From contig JAQUAP010000034.1 of NCBI GenBank assembly GCA_028687205.1, forward strand, positions 1 to 13,742: a stretch of 13,742 nt of DNA, given 5' to 3'. This document shows positions 13,248 through 13,742 of this stretch, in pieces. A program made the translations under genes and the position numbers. Numbering within the stretch: the stretch's first letter is position 1; every line of letters begins with the position of its first letter. The notes under the pieces were generated by a model. It was not told the DNA's origin. It worked only from the letters and a program-made list of their open reading frames with translations, and did no database searches. The DNA is from Candidatus Omnitrophota bacterium. GTDB lineage: Bacteria; Omnitrophota; Gorgyraeia; Gygaellales; Profunditerraquicolaceae.

Positions 13248-13742
13248 ATGGAAAAGAGGCTTATTTATAAATCTATTTTTATACTGGCTATCCTGGGATT
13301 GTGCGTATATTTTACCTTTCCTTTAAACAAAAGGATAAACCTCGGCCTGGATTTAAAAGGCGGGATGCATCTTCTGCTCAAGGTTGATACAGCTAAAGTC
13401 CCGGAAAATGCTAGGGAGGATGCGGCTGACCGCGCCATAGAGGTTATCCGCAAGAGAATAGACAGCTACGGCGTGCGCGAACCCCTAATCCAGAAGCACG
13501 GCGTTGACGAGATTGTCGTGGAGCTGCCCGGTTTTACGGATAGGGAGCGCGCCAGGGAATTAATCGGTAAAGTCGCCTTACTTGAGTTCAAGCTAGTTTC
13601 TGCGGACCAGGCAGCTCTGGCAGACGCGTTAGCCGGGAAAGTCCCCGAGAACTATGAGTTGAAATATACCCAGGATGATAACGCGCCGTTATTAGTAGAG
13701 AAGAATGCCTCTTTAATCGGAGAGGCGTTAACTGACGCCAAC
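13248..13742 (+). CDS. secD: Protein translocase subunit SecD, N-terminal part (3' end outside window)
   Basis: The first 165 residues of SecD, the proton-driven inner-membrane subunit that helps complete Sec export. Residues ~7-25 form the first transmembrane helix. The signature INLGLDLKGGMHLLLKV follows, then RAIEVIRKRIDSYGVREPLIQ and the P1-head phrase VVELPGF. The frame is open to base 13742, so the later periplasmic part and the remaining helices lie outside the window. AAGGAG at 13230-13235 overlaps the yajC stop; the 12-base spacing to the ATG is rather long. The yajC-secD order is standard, so secF is expected next. Confidence 0.95.
   Translation, partial: MEKRLIYKSIFILAILGLCVYFTFPLNKRINLGLDLKGGMHLLLKVDTAKVPENAREDAADRAIEVIRKRIDSYGVREPLIQKHGVDEIVVELPGFTDRERARELIGKVALLEFKLVSADQAALADALAGKVPENYELKYTQDDNAPLLVEKNASLIGEALTDAN

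Noticed and set aside
1..13742. tRNA or rRNA genes, integrase, transposase, toxin-antitoxin or defence genes
   Set aside because: Looked for on both strands; none was recognised. The region is housekeeping apart from the palindromic elements.

Overview
The window reads as a bacterial chromosome segment of moderate GC with dense, mostly co-directional housekeeping genes. A lipobox lipoprotein with a peptidoglycan-binding domain, together with YajC and SecD, suggests a diderm bacterium. The gene set and intergenic palindromes remind me of uncultured phyla such as Omnitrophota, but that placement is a guess from general impression and was not tested.

Layout. Positions 1-600 hold the C-terminal ATPase end of an SMC chromosome-condensation protein on the + strand. 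It converges, with a 4-base overlap, on a minus-strand GAF-GGDEF diguanylate cyclase (597-1769) that has its own sigma70-type promoter (1778-1806). The 511-base intergenic stretch 1770-2280 has no gene. It holds two different imperfect palindromic elements (1872-1967 and 1985-2201) and a perfect-consensus promoter (TTGACA, 17 bp, TATAAT) for recA.

From 2281 to the right edge every gene is on the + strand, with overlaps or short gaps and no recognisable terminator: recA, recX, alaS, hisD, hisB, hisH, hisA, a peptidoglycan-binding lipoprotein, hisF, hisI, trpE, rpsP, yajC and secD (cut by the window end). Junctions are tight: ATGA overlaps at alaS-hisD, hisF-hisI and hisI-trpE, and longer overlaps at recA-recX, recX-alaS, hisH-hisA and rpsP-yajC. 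The two loosest junctions are hisD-hisB, which has two small hairpins, and hisB-hisH, which has a 75-bp REP/BIME-like palindrome.

How the genes work together. RecA/RecX serve recombination and its modulation, and AlaS charges tRNA-Ala. HisD, B, H, A, F and I cover steps 3, 4, 5 (HisH with HisF), 6 and 10 of histidine synthesis; hisG, hisC and hisE are not in the window. TrpE starts tryptophan synthesis from chorismate, but its glutaminase partner is not adjacent. RpsP belongs to the 30S subunit, and YajC/SecD are accessory parts of the Sec translocon.

Most worth a second look: the nested palindrome directly upstream of recA, whose right terminal repeat carries a TTGACA box; a HisB that lacks two usual metal-binding histidines; the REP/BIME-like element in the his operon; the lipoprotein gene embedded in the his operon; and an AT-rich tract inside alaS.
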